Source: Gammaproteobacteria bacterium
Lineage (GTDB): Bacteria; Pseudomonadota; Gammaproteobacteria; Pseudomonadales; Azotimanducaceae
Reading direction: 5' to 3'
Assembly: GCA_020832085.1 (NCBI GenBank)
Contig: JAFIFJ010000072.1
Location: 1-64,000, forward strand
Length of the DNA: 64,000 nucleotides
Shown here: positions 51,084-60,547 of the stretch, in pieces
How the letters are laid out: the number at the start of each line of letters is the position of its first letter
Position numbering within the stretch: position 1 is the first letter of the stretch
Made by a program: the position numbers and the translations under genes
Notes under the pieces: model-generated
What the model was told of the DNA's origin: nothing
Database searches by the model: none
The model's input: the letters and a program-made list of their open reading frames with translations, nothing else

Positions 51084-52166
51084 ATGAAAGCCGCCGTACT
51101 GCGAGAAGTGAACAAGCCCATGGAGATCGAGGACGTGCAGATCTCCAAACCCGGCCCGCGGGAGGTCCTGGTGCGTACCGTGGCTGCAGGTGTCTGCCAC
51201 TCGGACCTGCACTTCGCCAACGGCTCCTACCCGTATCCGCTGCCCGCCATTCTCGGCCACGAGTCCGCGGGCATCGTCGAGCAGGTCGGCAGCATGGTCA
51301 CCTACGTCAAGCCCGGCGACCACGTCATCACCTGCCTGTCCGCCTTCTGCGGCCACTGTGAATACTGCCTCACCGGCCACATGTCCCTGTGCCAGGAACC
51401 GGAACTGAACCGCGGCGAAAATGAGGAGCCGCGACTGGCCAAGGGCGGGCAGCCAGTGGCCCAGTTCCTGAACCTGTCGTCCTACGCCGAGCAGATGCTG
51501 CTGCACGAACACGCCATCGCCAAGATCCGCCCGGATATGCCGCTGGATCGTGCCGCGCTGATCGGCTGCGCCGTCACCACCGGCGTCGGCGCCGTGATTC
51601 ATACCGCCAAAGTGGAGCCGGGCTCCACCGTCTGCGTCATCGGCGCCGGCGGCATCGGTCTCTCCGCCATCAATGGAGCCGCCATTGCCGGCGCCGGCCG
51701 CATCATCGCCGTGGACATGCAGCCTTCGAAGCTCGAACTCGCGCGCAAGTTCGGCGCCACCGACGTGGTCAACGCCAAGGACAAGGACGTGGTCGCGGAG
51801 ATCGTCGAGATGACCGGCGGCGGCGTGCACTACTCCTTCGAAGCCATCGGGCTGAAGGCCACCGCTGAGCAGGCGTTCAGGATGCTGCGGCGTGGCGGTA
51901 CGGCCACCATCATCGGCATGATTCCGGTGGGCGTGCACATCGAACTCCACGGTGCGGAGTTCCTCATGGAGCGCAAGATCCAGGGCTCCAACATGGGCTC
52001 CAACCGCTTCCGCGTGGACATGCCCCGGTTCGTGGATTTCTATCTGGCCGGCAAGCTGCATCTCGACGACATGATCAGCCGGCGCATCCGCCTCGAAGAC
52101 ATCAACGACGGCTTCGCCGAGCTGGAAAAAGGCGAACTGGCCCGCAGCGTGATCATGTTCGACTGA
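51084..52166 (+). CDS. Zinc-dependent alcohol dehydrogenase (MDR family)
   Basis: A 360-aa medium-chain dehydrogenase. Catalytic zinc ligands are in AAGVCHSDLHFANG (Cys-His) and GHESAGIVEQVG. The structural zinc lobe is FCGHCEYCLTGHMSLC. The NAD loop is VIGAGGIGLSAINGAAIAGAGRIIAVDM, with Asp at the ribose end favouring NAD. The middle stretch LGHESAGIVEQ and AVTTGVGAVIHTAKVEPG match class III-like enzymes. CAGGAGAG precedes the ATG. A terminator hairpin follows. Substrate unknown. Confidence 0.93.
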   Translation: MKAAVLREVNKPMEIEDVQISKPGPREVLVRTVAAGVCHSDLHFANGSYPYPLPAILGHESAGIVEQVGSMVTYVKPGDHVITCLSAFCGHCEYCLTGHMSLCQEPELNRGENEEPRLAKGGQPVAQFLNLSSYAEQMLLHEHAIAKIRPDMPLDRAALIGCAVTTGVGAVIHTAKVEPGSTVCVIGAGGIGLSAINGAAIAGAGRIIAVDMQPSKLELARKFGATDVVNAKDKDVVAEIVEMTGGGVHYSFEAIGLKATAEQAFRMLRRGGTATIIGMIPVGVHIELHGAEFLMERKIQGSNMGSNRFRVDMPRFVDFYLAGKLHLDDMISRRIRLEDINDGFAELEKGELARSVIMFD

Positions 52167-52174
52167 AGCCCGCC

Positions 52175-52207
52175 TGTGGCGCCCCCCCTTGCCCGGGTGG
52201 GCGCCAC
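52175..52207 (+). terminator. Terminator-like hairpin after the alcohol dehydrogenase
   Basis: TGTGGCGCCC (52175-52184) and GGGCGCCACA (52198-52207) form a perfect 10-bp stem with a 13-base C-rich loop, eight bases after the stop codon. No T-run follows. Confidence 0.6.
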
Positions 52208-52277
52208 ACCCGAAGATCGCGCCCTAGCGCCTCTGCCCCACCGTCACGAGGCCACACGCACCCCGAGGGCCTGAACC

Positions 52278-53204
52278 TTGGCCACCCCCACGCTTCCCCG
52301 GCCCTTCAACGCCCGTCCCATCTATCAGGGCCTGAAACGTGCATTGCTGCCCCGCCCGATGGTGCATCGCATGCTGAGCGCCGCCAAGCGCGCCACGGTG
52401 CGCCAGCAGATCAGGGATCGCGCCAGGATGGCCGGGGCGCTGCCGGCACCCGCCGCGGATGCACTGAATCTCGACGAGACCCAGGCCAGGGTGCTGTTCG
52501 AACCCGGACAGATGCCGGATGCCGAGTCCACGGCGCAACGCTGCCTGGCGATCTACGAGGAATTTCGCGCCAGCGGTGCGGCTGCCGCCCTGCTGCAGCG
52601 CAATCGCAGCAAGCCCTTCCTGCTATCCATCGTGGCCGGCAACGAGTTCGCCGACCACCCCGATCTGCTGCGCTTTGCCGTCAACCGGCCTCTGCTGGAG
52701 GCCGCCAGCCGTTATCTGGGAACTGTTCCCGTGCTCGAAGGCATGGCGTTGTGGTGGACGCCACCGAACGCCACCTCCCGCTCCAGTCAGGCCTGGCACG
52801 TGGACGAGCTGGCGCCCCGGCAGGTGAAGGTGATCATGAATTGCCTGGAGGTGACGGAGGAGCAGGGTCCGCTGCACTTCATTGGCGCGACGCGCTCCGA
52901 AGGGCTGCGGGCGGACATCGGCCACCGCAGTGGTCGCATCGACGATGAGGCCATCGAGGCGCGGGTCGCGCCTCGGGAGGTACAGCGAACGCTCGGACCG
53001 GCAGGCAGCGGAGTGGTCTTCGACAGCTCACGCTGTCTGCACTTCGGCAGCCGCGGCAACGTCCGCGACCGGCTGGTCCTGACCTTCCACTATCTGCCTC
53101 TCGATGCCCCCACCGAGACGCGCTACAACCTGCAGCTTGGCACCCTGCCGGAAGCGCTGGCCGACCTCGATGTCCTGCAGCGCATGGCGCTGGGATTTGC
53201 CTGA
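52278..53204 (+). CDS. Phytanoyl-CoA dioxygenase family protein
   Basis: A 308-aa Fe(II)/2-oxoglutarate oxygenase. The iron triad is visible as His-x-Asp in AWHVDELAPRQV and the distal His in RCLHFGSRGNVRDR, whose Arg binds 2-oxoglutarate. Length fits small PhyH proteins that hydroxylate fatty acyl or secondary-metabolite substrates. The TTG at 52278 has GAGGG upstream. Convergent with the DUF309 gene, 10 bases away. Confidence 0.85.
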   Translation: MATPTLPRPFNARPIYQGLKRALLPRPMVHRMLSAAKRATVRQQIRDRARMAGALPAPAADALNLDETQARVLFEPGQMPDAESTAQRCLAIYEEFRASGAAAALLQRNRSKPFLLSIVAGNEFADHPDLLRFAVNRPLLEAASRYLGTVPVLEGMALWWTPPNATSRSSQAWHVDELAPRQVKVIMNCLEVTEEQGPLHFIGATRSEGLRADIGHRSGRIDDEAIEARVAPREVQRTLGPAGSGVVFDSSRCLHFGSRGNVRDRLVLTFHYLPLDAPTETRYNLQLGTLPEALADLDVLQRMALGFA

Positions 53205-53214
53205 GGGCCAGCGG

Positions 53215-53598
53215 TCAATCCCGAAGCAAACTTCCGAGGACCGGCGGCCGCGCTTGGGCGGCAGCGTCGGGGTGCTGCTCGAGTTGGGCCCAACAGCGAT
53301 GCAGTTCGGCGATCAGACCATGGACGTCCACACCCGGGTGCTGCCCCTCATGGTCCGCCAGATAGCGCCGCGCTTTCGCCAGCTGACGCATGCAACCGCG
53401 CATGTTGCCCCGATCACGCTGCACGAATGCGGACGCAAGAATGATCAGAGCACGCTGGAACGGATCCCGGGTGATCAGCCAGCGCGCCTCCAGGACTTCG
53501 TGACTGGCGAAGAACTGACCCCCATCGAACAGCTCGACGAACCTGCGCAACGCAGCCTCATCGAGGCGCTGCGCGTCGGCCTCCGTCCCGGCGCTCAC
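53215..53598 (-). CDS. DUF309 domain protein
   Basis: A 127-aa helical protein: FVELFDGGQFFASHEVLEARWLITRDPFQRALIILASAFVQRDRGNMRGCMRQLAKARRYL. The FDxGxFFxSHEVLExxW motif with helix repeats is DUF309, of unknown function. The GTG start overlaps the ABC exporter stop (GTGA), so it is the second gene of a two-gene unit. Composition is TPR-like. Confidence 0.82.
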   Translation of the reverse strand: MSAGTEADAQRLDEAALRRFVELFDGGQFFASHEVLEARWLITRDPFQRALIILASAFVQRDRGNMRGCMRQLAKARRYLADHEGQHPGVDVHGLIAELHRCWAQLEQHPDAAAQARPPVLGSLLRD

Positions 53599-55325
53599 CG
53601 TCCCGGCGCGGCCAGCGTGTCCGACTGCCTGCCGCCGGGCGTCACCGGCTGCAGGCACCCTTCGGTCATGCGATAGACCTGCTCGGCGATGCCCAGCAAC
53701 CCGTCGCCATGGGTCACGGCCAGCATGGTGAGCTCACCCTTGAGGTGCTCGATGGTGGCCAGCACCGCTTGCTCGGCAACCGGATCGAGATTGCTGGTGG
53801 CTTCGTCCAGGATCAGCAGCTTGGGCGTATGGACCAGCGCCCGGGCCAGCGCCAAGCGCTGCCGCTGGCCGCCGGACAATCGACCGCCCCGTTCACCGAT
53901 GAGGGTATGCATCCCTTCCGGAAGGGCGGCGACGAATTCCCAGGCATCCGCACTGCGCAGGGCCCGCTCCACATCGCTCTCGCTGAGACCGGGCTCGCCC
54001 AGGGTGATGTTCTTCATCACCGTGTCGTTGACCAGCAGGGCCTCCTGGGGCACGTAGCCGATCAGGCGCCGCCACTGGCGATGATCGATTTCGGACAGCG
54101 GCACGCCGTCGATCAGAATCTGCCCCGCCTCGGGCTGCAGCAGGGCGGCCACCAGATCGAGCAGCGTGGTCTTGCCTGCGCCGGATGGACCCACCACCAC
54201 CGTGAGGCTGTTGGCGGGAACCACCATGGACTGACTCTGCAGCAAGGGCGCGGCACCGCCGTGCCTGAAAGTCACGCCATCGAAGCGGATGCCCTCGGCA
54301 AGGGTCGGCGAGCGATCCCCCGGATTGGTTTCCCGCTCGGCCAGCGCGGCTTCGATGGCCTCCCGCATGGACCAGTAGGCGCTCTCGGACACCACCATGC
54401 GCTGGTAGGCGCGCTGGGACTTGCCCAGCAGGTTCACCACCCGCGCCAGCAGGAAGAGCATGACCACCACGGCCGCCAGCGCAATCTCCAGATGGACCAC
54501 GAAGATGAAGAAACCGATGCCCACCAGAATTGCCAGCAGGGGCTCCTGCAGCGCCGACAGGGCCTCCTTGTTGAACACCTCGCGCCGGAGCGCCACCTTG
54601 AGCTGCTCGGTCTGGCGGGCCAGCAGGCCGTCGAGGTGCTCCTCACGGGCCATGGCCTTCAGCGGCTTCACGGCGCCGAGCTGATCGGTCATGACACTCA
54701 GCAGGGACTTCTGCAGCCTGGTCTGATTGCGTCCCGCCGCCCCCGCCGCCCGCACCAGTCCATGCAGGGCCAGCAGCATGACGGCACCGGCCAGCAGGGC
54801 AGCCACGCTGGCCTGCCAGGAGATCATCAGGGCAATGGCAAAGTAGATCACCCCGTTGATCAGCAGGGCCGCCATCATGGCACCGTCCCTGAAACCCTCC
54901 GATGCCCGCTGCGCCTCTGTCGCCACCGAGTTCGACAGGCGTCCCACGGGCTGCGAAAGGTAGTAGCGCCAGCGGCTGGCCATCACCGCACGCAGCAGGG
55001 CCAATCTGAGATCGGTGGCCACATGGGCCACCGTGTAGCCCACCTGACGGTTGGCCAGCAGTACCAGAATGGCCTTGGTGGCGATCAGCGTCGTCGCCAG
55101 CAGCAGCAGCGCCAGCGGCGTCGGTTCCACGCCGAGGAAGCCCACCACATCCAGGGCGATCTGCTCCGGCAGGGACGGATCCCCTTCGGATTCCGTGGCC
55201 AGACTCAGCATGGATAGCAGAGTGGACAGCCCCAGGCCGTCGAGCAGGCCGGCAAAGAGCAAGGCAATGAGGGCCAGACTGCTCCGGGCCGGATAGGCCC
55301 GGACGAAAGCCAGCAGCATCTTCAT
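53595..55325 (-). CDS. ABC exporter, fused membrane and ATP-binding domains
   Basis: A 576-aa half-transporter of the MsbA/LapB type. Six membrane helices lie in the first 320 residues. The ATPase follows from about 360 with Walker A VVGPSGAGKTTLLDLV, Q-loop YVPQEA, signature LSGGQRQRLALARAL, Walker B LLILDEATSN and switch His LAVTHGDG. It acts as a homodimer, possibly exporting a lipid or polysaccharide precursor, given the surface-carbohydrate gene upstream. ATG 55325 is chosen for length; longer starts add an unlikely N-terminus. Coupled to DUF309. Confidence 0.9.
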   Translation of the reverse strand: MKMLLAFVRAYPARSSLALIALLFAGLLDGLGLSTLLSMLSLATESEGDPSLPEQIALDVVGFLGVEPTPLALLLLATTLIATKAILVLLANRQVGYTVAHVATDLRLALLRAVMASRWRYYLSQPVGRLSNSVATEAQRASEGFRDGAMMAALLINGVIYFAIALMISWQASVAALLAGAVMLLALHGLVRAAGAAGRNQTRLQKSLLSVMTDQLGAVKPLKAMAREEHLDGLLARQTEQLKVALRREVFNKEALSALQEPLLAILVGIGFFIFVVHLEIALAAVVVMLFLLARVVNLLGKSQRAYQRMVVSESAYWSMREAIEAALAERETNPGDRSPTLAEGIRFDGVTFRHGGAAPLLQSQSMVVPANSLTVVVGPSGAGKTTLLDLVAALLQPEAGQILIDGVPLSEIDHRQWRRLIGYVPQEALLVNDTVMKNITLGEPGLSESDVERALRSADAWEFVAALPEGMHTLIGERGGRLSGGQRQRLALARALVHTPKLLILDEATSNLDPVAEQAVLATIEHLKGELTMLAVTHGDGLLGIAEQVYRMTEGCLQPVTPGGRQSDTLAAPGR

Positions 55326-55578
55326 CGCACCCGCATCCACATGAAGCGATGCGCTTCGGCTGTCGCCCTCACCCGTCATCGAGGGAATGAGGCCGTGCTT
55401 GCTGCAGTCACCGCGCAAGAGGTGGAGCAGAGAAGAATGGACGCTGTGGGGCACGAGCCCGTCGCTATCGACATCATGAAATGAATGGTTACCCGGCCCG
55501 AGTCAGGGTGCGCAGTATACCCACGACACAGGCCACCGACAGCCCGAGGGGTAACAGCCTGAGCAGCGCGCCCTGGCG

Positions 55579-56949
55579 TCAGTGCCGCACCGTCAGGCGG
55601 AAGGCGTTCTCCTCCCAGGGCGTGACGCGGATGTTCTCGAAGCGCCCGAGCAGGCGGCCGAAGCGCGCCACCGTGGCCTTCACCTCGGCGGCGCCGATGG
55701 ACGGGAACATGTGCCGCTGATAGGCCACATGGTTGGGGTTGTTCGGGAACAGCGCCGCTGTGCGCTTGAACAGGGCCCGGCCTTCGGCCGCCGCCACCCC
55801 CGCAAGGCGTTTGGCGATGGCCGGCTTGTGCGGCGTGTGGCGCCGGTAGGGCGCGAGCCCATCGAGGATGAGCTCGCAGGCCGGCGCGCCGCCCCGCGAC
55901 TCGATGTGTGCCCTGGCCAGCGCCTCACGCCCTGCCTCGTGTTCCGGACAGGAGGCCAGTTCACCTGCCAGCGCCCGGGCCACATGCGCTTCGAGTTCAT
56001 GTCCATCGGTGGCCTGGATGCTCAGACCGTTGGGCAGGTAATGGTCGTACTCATCGGACGCCACCGGCTGATAGGCAATGGCCGGGCGATCGAGCAGGAA
56101 ACTCTCCACGGCCGTGGTGCAGCCATTGTGAATGGTCACCCGGGCTGCCTGCAGCCAGGCCGCGATGTTGCCGGCATGAATCACCCGCACATTGCCACAG
56201 TCGGCACTGACATCGAGCCAGATCTGAGCGTTCTCCGAAGGATGCGGCCGCACCACGATGGTGGCCTGGGGGAAGCGCCGCGCCAGCGCCGGAACCATGG
56301 CCTTGAACGCCTCGAACAGTGCCGCCTTGTGGGCCGCCCAGCCCAGACGCGGATCGGCGTCATCGGCGATGGCGTCACCGCCGTCCTCCAGCAGCTTGCG
56401 CTGCCGGCTCTGGGACTCGTAGTAGTGATTGAGCCGGGAAAAGTTGGTGTTGATGAGCACGAAGTCCCCGTGCTCGGCACGCAGCGCGGCGGCCTGCTCG
56501 CTGAAATAGCCGCGGAGTTCGGGACGCAGCAGGTCCACCCGAGGATTGCCGGCCTTGACGATGGGCGTGCCGGCGAATCCGTCGACGCTGCGCCAGGCCT
56601 CCGCGTTGGCCTCGCCCCAGGCGAACAGACAGCGAGGCTCGTTCAGCGCCTCAACCCCGACTTTCGTCCGCTGATAGACGTCCGTGGAGGCATAGACCAG
56701 CCCTTCTTCGTCCCAGGCCGTCAGCATATGACCCAGCCGGCGCAAGATGCGGAACATCAGCAGATTGCGGTTGGTGACGCTCTTGCCCACGTAGATGCCA
56801 AGGGGCAGCCTGAGCACATTGAGATCGATGCTGCGCTTCCAGCCGACGATGACATCATAGCCCCGCTCCACCGCATGGCAGGCCAGCAGCAGTTTGGCGT
56901 CGAACTCCCGGACGCGGGTCTCGCAGGGCAGGATCAGAACGTTGCGCAT
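55579..56949 (-). CDS. Surface carbohydrate biosynthesis protein (TIGR04396-like)
   Basis: A 456-aa cytoplasmic protein beginning MRNVLILPCETRVREFDAKLLLACHAVERGYDVIVGWK, the opening of the surface-carbohydrate biosynthesis family, which resembles GT-B glycosyltransferases and CDP-glycerol-like transferases: VVRPHPSENAQIW and IHNGCTTAVESFLLDRPAIAYQPV are the nucleotide-sugar pocket pattern. It probably helps make cell-surface polysaccharide. It lies upstream of the ABC exporter on the same strand with a 253-base gap. Confidence 0.83.
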   Translation of the reverse strand: MRNVLILPCETRVREFDAKLLLACHAVERGYDVIVGWKRSIDLNVLRLPLGIYVGKSVTNRNLLMFRILRRLGHMLTAWDEEGLVYASTDVYQRTKVGVEALNEPRCLFAWGEANAEAWRSVDGFAGTPIVKAGNPRVDLLRPELRGYFSEQAAALRAEHGDFVLINTNFSRLNHYYESQSRQRKLLEDGGDAIADDADPRLGWAAHKAALFEAFKAMVPALARRFPQATIVVRPHPSENAQIWLDVSADCGNVRVIHAGNIAAWLQAARVTIHNGCTTAVESFLLDRPAIAYQPVASDEYDHYLPNGLSIQATDGHELEAHVARALAGELASCPEHEAGREALARAHIESRGGAPACELILDGLAPYRRHTPHKPAIAKRLAGVAAAEGRALFKRTAALFPNNPNHVAYQRHMFPSIGAAEVKATVARFGRLLGRFENIRVTPWEENAFRLTVRH

Positions 56950-57151
56950 GACGCGACTACTATCCTTGATGCATCAGGCATGAATGGAGCCGACGCCCAG
57001 GGGGACGACCCTCCGTGGCAGCCGGACCGCCGCAGCACCCGACGCCGGCACGATGCTCCCACTCGCCCTCTTGCACAACACAGCGAAGCTACCAGAGTCG
57101 AGCCGATTCAAACAGGAATCGTTGTGGAAACGAAGACCACTCAGACAGCGG

Positions 57152-57910
57152 TCAAAGCAGGCGGAACCGCTCAGCATAGCGGGCACTGACCCGCACCTCG
57201 TCGGCGAGTCCATCCAGGGTCAGATGCCAGCGTCCGCCGAGATCCCGCCAGGCGCGCCGCACGTGACGAGCGCTGACGATGGTGCCGCGATGCACCCGCC
57301 AGAACATCTCAGGATCAAGCTCGGCTTCGAGTTCCTTGAGGGGCGTGCGCATCAGGAACTCACGATCCGCCGTGTGCACGGAGGTGTACTTCGCATCGGC
57401 GCGAAAGCAGACCACTTCTTCCACCGGCAGCAGATGCACTTCGCGACCAGTCTGCACCCGCAGGAAGCGTGGTCTGACAGGCTTTGTCTGGGCCTCGAGC
57501 TCGGCCCGCAGAGCCTCGAGCAGCGCGGCTGGAACCTGCACGTCGCGGCGCGACTGAAGTGATCGCTGCAGTCGCTCGAGGGTCACGGCCAGACGGTCGG
57601 CCAGCACGGGCTTGAGCAGGTAGTCCACTGCCGCGGTCTCGAATGCCGCCACCGCGTACTGATCATAGGCGGTGACGAAGACCACCCGTACGCCGGGCGG
57701 AAGTTTCTGGGCCACTTCGAGGCCGCTGCACCCGGGCATGCGAATGTCGAGAAAGGCTGCGTCGGGTGGCCGCTGTGCCGCCTTGGTCAAGGCTTCCTGT
57801 CCATGGGCGGCCTCCTCGATCTCCACATCCGGCCACTGGGACCGCAGCTGGGCCGCAAGATGGGCGCGCAGCAGGGGTTCGTCATCGGCGATCAGAACAC
57901 GCCAGGTCAT
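57152..57910 (-). CDS. LytTR-type response regulator
   Basis: A 252-aa regulator. The receiver domain has VLIADDEPLLRAHL, the phosphoacceptor Asp in AFLDIRMPG (near residue 54) and DYLLKP. The C-terminal LytTR DNA-binding domain is RFLRVQTGREVHLLPVEEVVCFRADAKYTSVHTADREFLMRTPLKELEAELDPEMFWRVHRGTIV. It pairs with the LytS-like kinase whose stop overlaps its ATG. LytTR proteins bind direct repeats ahead of envelope or virulence genes. Confidence 0.93.
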   Translation of the reverse strand: MTWRVLIADDEPLLRAHLAAQLRSQWPDVEIEEAAHGQEALTKAAQRPPDAAFLDIRMPGCSGLEVAQKLPPGVRVVFVTAYDQYAVAAFETAAVDYLLKPVLADRLAVTLERLQRSLQSRRDVQVPAALLEALRAELEAQTKPVRPRFLRVQTGREVHLLPVEEVVCFRADAKYTSVHTADREFLMRTPLKELEAELDPEMFWRVHRGTIVSARHVRRAWRDLGGRWHLTLDGLADEVRVSARYAERFRLL

Positions 57911-58983
57911 GGGTCGCCCCCGGCAGTCGCGGCCCAGGTGGGCAGGCGCAGGCGCGCCTCGGTGCCGCGGGGTGCTCGCTGCAGCAGATCCAGCCTGGCA
58001 CCGTCCCCGTAAAGCCCCCGCAGGCGGCGGCGGATGTTGTCCAGGGCGACGCCCGCACCGTCGGGCTGATCCAGCAGCCCGACACCATCATCGCGAACGC
58101 AGAGCAGCAGATCCTCGCCGTCACGGCGCGCCTGCACCTCGACGCTGCCGCCCTCGGGCAAGGGGTCGATGCCGTGCTGCATTGCATTTTCCACCAGCGG
58201 CTGCAACAGCAGCGGCGGCAACACCTGATCGCGCAACTCCTCTGCCACATCGATGCGCCAGCGCAACCGGGAGCCCATGCGCACCTCCGCAATGGCCAGA
58301 TAGGCCTGCACCAGTTCGAGTTCTTCCGCCAGGGTGTTGGACTGGTGGCGGGTGCGCTGCAGGGACACCCGCAGCAACCGCGTCAGCTGCTCGAGGACCC
58401 GACCGGCGGCATCGGCATCCGTGCGCAGCAGGGCCAGTACATTGGACAGGGTATTGAACAGGAAGTGGGGCTCGATCTGGGCCTGCAGCAGCCGCAATTC
58501 GGTTTCGATCACCGACTTCTCGCCCGCCAGACGCTCGAGCTGCGCGTCCCGCAGGGAGTCGCGCAGGTTCTCCACCGACGAGCCGAGGATGAAAAGCGTG
58601 GCACCGAGCAGGCCGAACAGCCCACCGAGCAGCAGGGAGCGCGGCTGCAGAATGTCGCTGACGGTGACCTGCCCCGTGAGCAGCAACTCCGAAAGCAGGT
58701 ACCCGAGGAAGATGCCGGCGGGCACAGCGACCACCATGACCGTGATCAGGGAGGCGCGATCACCGAGCAGCCGGCCGAGGCCCTCGGCGAGACCATGAAT
58801 GGAAAGGCCGATGCACAGGGACACCACCAGCGACGTCCAGAACGGAAAGGTGACCGTGAGTACGGCTGCCACGCCCAGGCAGAACAGGACCGTACCGCCG
58901 AGCTCCAGCAGCACCCGCGGCAGCGATCGTCTGCCCCGCGGACGCACGACGCGCCCGAGATCCACCCTGTAGCCGCTTCCCAA
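57907..58983 (-). CDS. LytS/YehU-type sensor histidine kinase
   Basis: A 358-aa membrane kinase with about four N-terminal helices (LELGGTVLFCLGVAAVLTV, SLCIGLSIHGLAEG, LITVMVVAVPAGIFLGYLL, LLLGGLFGLLGATLFILG), no large sensor domain, then His_kinase sequence with the phosphoacceptor His in QAQIEPHFLFNTLSNVLALL and an ATP domain (LLLQPLVENAMQHGI, DDGVGLL). The TTG start at 58983 has GAGGGGG upstream. The stop overlaps the response-regulator start (ATGA). Confidence 0.9.
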   Translation of the reverse strand: MGSGYRVDLGRVVRPRGRRSLPRVLLELGGTVLFCLGVAAVLTVTFPFWTSLVVSLCIGLSIHGLAEGLGRLLGDRASLITVMVVAVPAGIFLGYLLSELLLTGQVTVSDILQPRSLLLGGLFGLLGATLFILGSSVENLRDSLRDAQLERLAGEKSVIETELRLLQAQIEPHFLFNTLSNVLALLRTDADAAGRVLEQLTRLLRVSLQRTRHQSNTLAEELELVQAYLAIAEVRMGSRLRWRIDVAEELRDQVLPPLLLQPLVENAMQHGIDPLPEGGSVEVQARRDGEDLLLCVRDDGVGLLDQPDGAGVALDNIRRRLRGLYGDGARLDLLQRAPRGTEARLRLPTWAATAGGDP

Positions 58984-59013
58984 GTCACCCCCTCGCCAGC
59001 GTTGGCATGGCGA

Positions 59014-60528
59014 TCATGCTGCCAGAAATCGTCCGTGCAGACCGAGAGGCAGAGCATAGGGCAAGCGGGCGCTGGCCACCGGGCCCGCCGCCACGTCATC
59101 GAGCCTGAAGACATTGAGCAGGCTCCGGCCCGCGGACCAGTCCAGGGCCGTCCCGAGGATCCAGCGGGAGCCGTCCGCGCCCGCCACCGGCAGGTGCTCT
59201 TCGGGCAGCTGGGTATCCGGATACCGCCAGCTGCTCCAACTGCCGCGCTCGGCGTCGAACACGCAAACCTGATCGAGGCCGCCATGGGCCGCCTGGCGAT
59301 CGGCATCGCGGCCGAGCAGCACCACTTCCGGGTGGCGGGATCCCACATGGCGCGGCAGGACCCCGGGGAATTCCACCAGTCGTTGGTCCACGACCTCCTC
59401 GCTGGCCGTTCCGGCCTCAAGATCGAGGCGATAGTGGTGCCAGCGGGACGCGACCGCCGTCCAGTCTGCATCGACGCCGCGCATGAGTTCCCGCAGGTGC
59501 TGCGTCATCAGCCCCGGATCCGGTGCCCGCGCCGATTCGAAGCGGATCACCCCTGAACCGTCCTCGAAGGCATTGCCATGATGAAAGATCCACTGGGCCG
59601 GCAGCTCCAGCTCCGCCTCCACTTCCAGATCGGACTTGCGGATAACCAGCACCCGGGTGGCCCGCTGGGGCTCCCACTGCAGCCGGTCGATCAGGGCACC
59701 CTCGCCATCGGCCGCCACGGCAAGCGGGGGCAGCACGATCAGCAGATACCGGGCCGTAACCATGAAATCGTGAGGGATACCGATGCGCGGGACGTCACGG
59801 ACCACGCAACGACGCAGCCGCTCATCGGCACCGAAGTGCCACAGGACGAGCTTATCGGCGCCAGTCACATAGCCGAAATTCCAGAGCTGGCCGTCGGGTT
59901 CCAGGCGCGGATGGGCCGAGAACGGCAGACCCCGGGTCTGCGGCGAGAACGTCACCGGGCCACGGGTGGCCAGGGTGTCGCTGTCCAGCGCCCAGGGCGA
60001 CCCTGCCTCCCACAGCGCCAGCAGGCCTTCCTTGCGAGGGAGCACACTGATGTTGGCGACATTGAGATCGTCAGCGCCGGTGATGCCCTCCACAGCCGGC
60101 GGGAGACTGCCGAAAGCCGGCAACAGGCGCCGGCCCGCAGCCCGCTCCCGGGTCAGCTTGCGCGTGGCCACCAGGCGCGCGTGGTGCCGCACCTGCCCGC
60201 CATCGCCGCCACCAGGAAAGTGCCAGGACTGCACCAGACCATCGCCATCGAAGAGGTGCCGATAGCGCCAGTCCCCAAACTCATGCAATCCCGCCCCGTT
60301 GCGATACAGCCGGCCGGCCAGCGCCGCCGGCCACGCCCCTTCGACCTGCGCTGTGGCTGCGTAATCGCGATCCTCGCAGCCCAGGTAGCCCAGCAGCCAA
60401 GGGCGTTCTTCCAGCGCCGCGGCGAATGCTGCCGACCATGGGTCGCTGACGCCGGCACCGACCCGCCCCGCCAGCGGAGCGAGGGCGGCGGCTGTGAGCG
60501 CCAGCTGCAGCAAGTCTCTTCTCATCAT
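59014..60528 (-). CDS. Carotenoid oxygenase family protein, exported
   Basis: A 504-aa seven-bladed propeller dioxygenase. It begins MMRRDLLQLALTAAALAPLAG, a Tat-like signal with RR, so it is probably periplasmic. The four iron-ligand histidines are in FSAHPRLEPDG, GIPHDFMV, IFHHGNAFED and the C-terminal GLHGRF. It cleaves polyene or aromatic alkene double bonds; relatives act on apocarotenoids, stilbenes or lignostilbenes. GGGAGAAGG precedes the ATG. Coupled with the DUF2141 gene 19 bases upstream. Confidence 0.9.
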   Translation of the reverse strand: MMRRDLLQLALTAAALAPLAGRVGAGVSDPWSAAFAAALEERPWLLGYLGCEDRDYAATAQVEGAWPAALAGRLYRNGAGLHEFGDWRYRHLFDGDGLVQSWHFPGGGDGGQVRHHARLVATRKLTRERAAGRRLLPAFGSLPPAVEGITGADDLNVANISVLPRKEGLLALWEAGSPWALDSDTLATRGPVTFSPQTRGLPFSAHPRLEPDGQLWNFGYVTGADKLVLWHFGADERLRRCVVRDVPRIGIPHDFMVTARYLLIVLPPLAVAADGEGALIDRLQWEPQRATRVLVIRKSDLEVEAELELPAQWIFHHGNAFEDGSGVIRFESARAPDPGLMTQHLRELMRGVDADWTAVASRWHHYRLDLEAGTASEEVVDQRLVEFPGVLPRHVGSRHPEVVLLGRDADRQAAHGGLDQVCVFDAERGSWSSWRYPDTQLPEEHLPVAGADGSRWILGTALDWSAGRSLLNVFRLDDVAAGPVASARLPYALPLGLHGRFLAA

Positions 60529-60547
60529 GACCCTTCTCCCACGCAGT

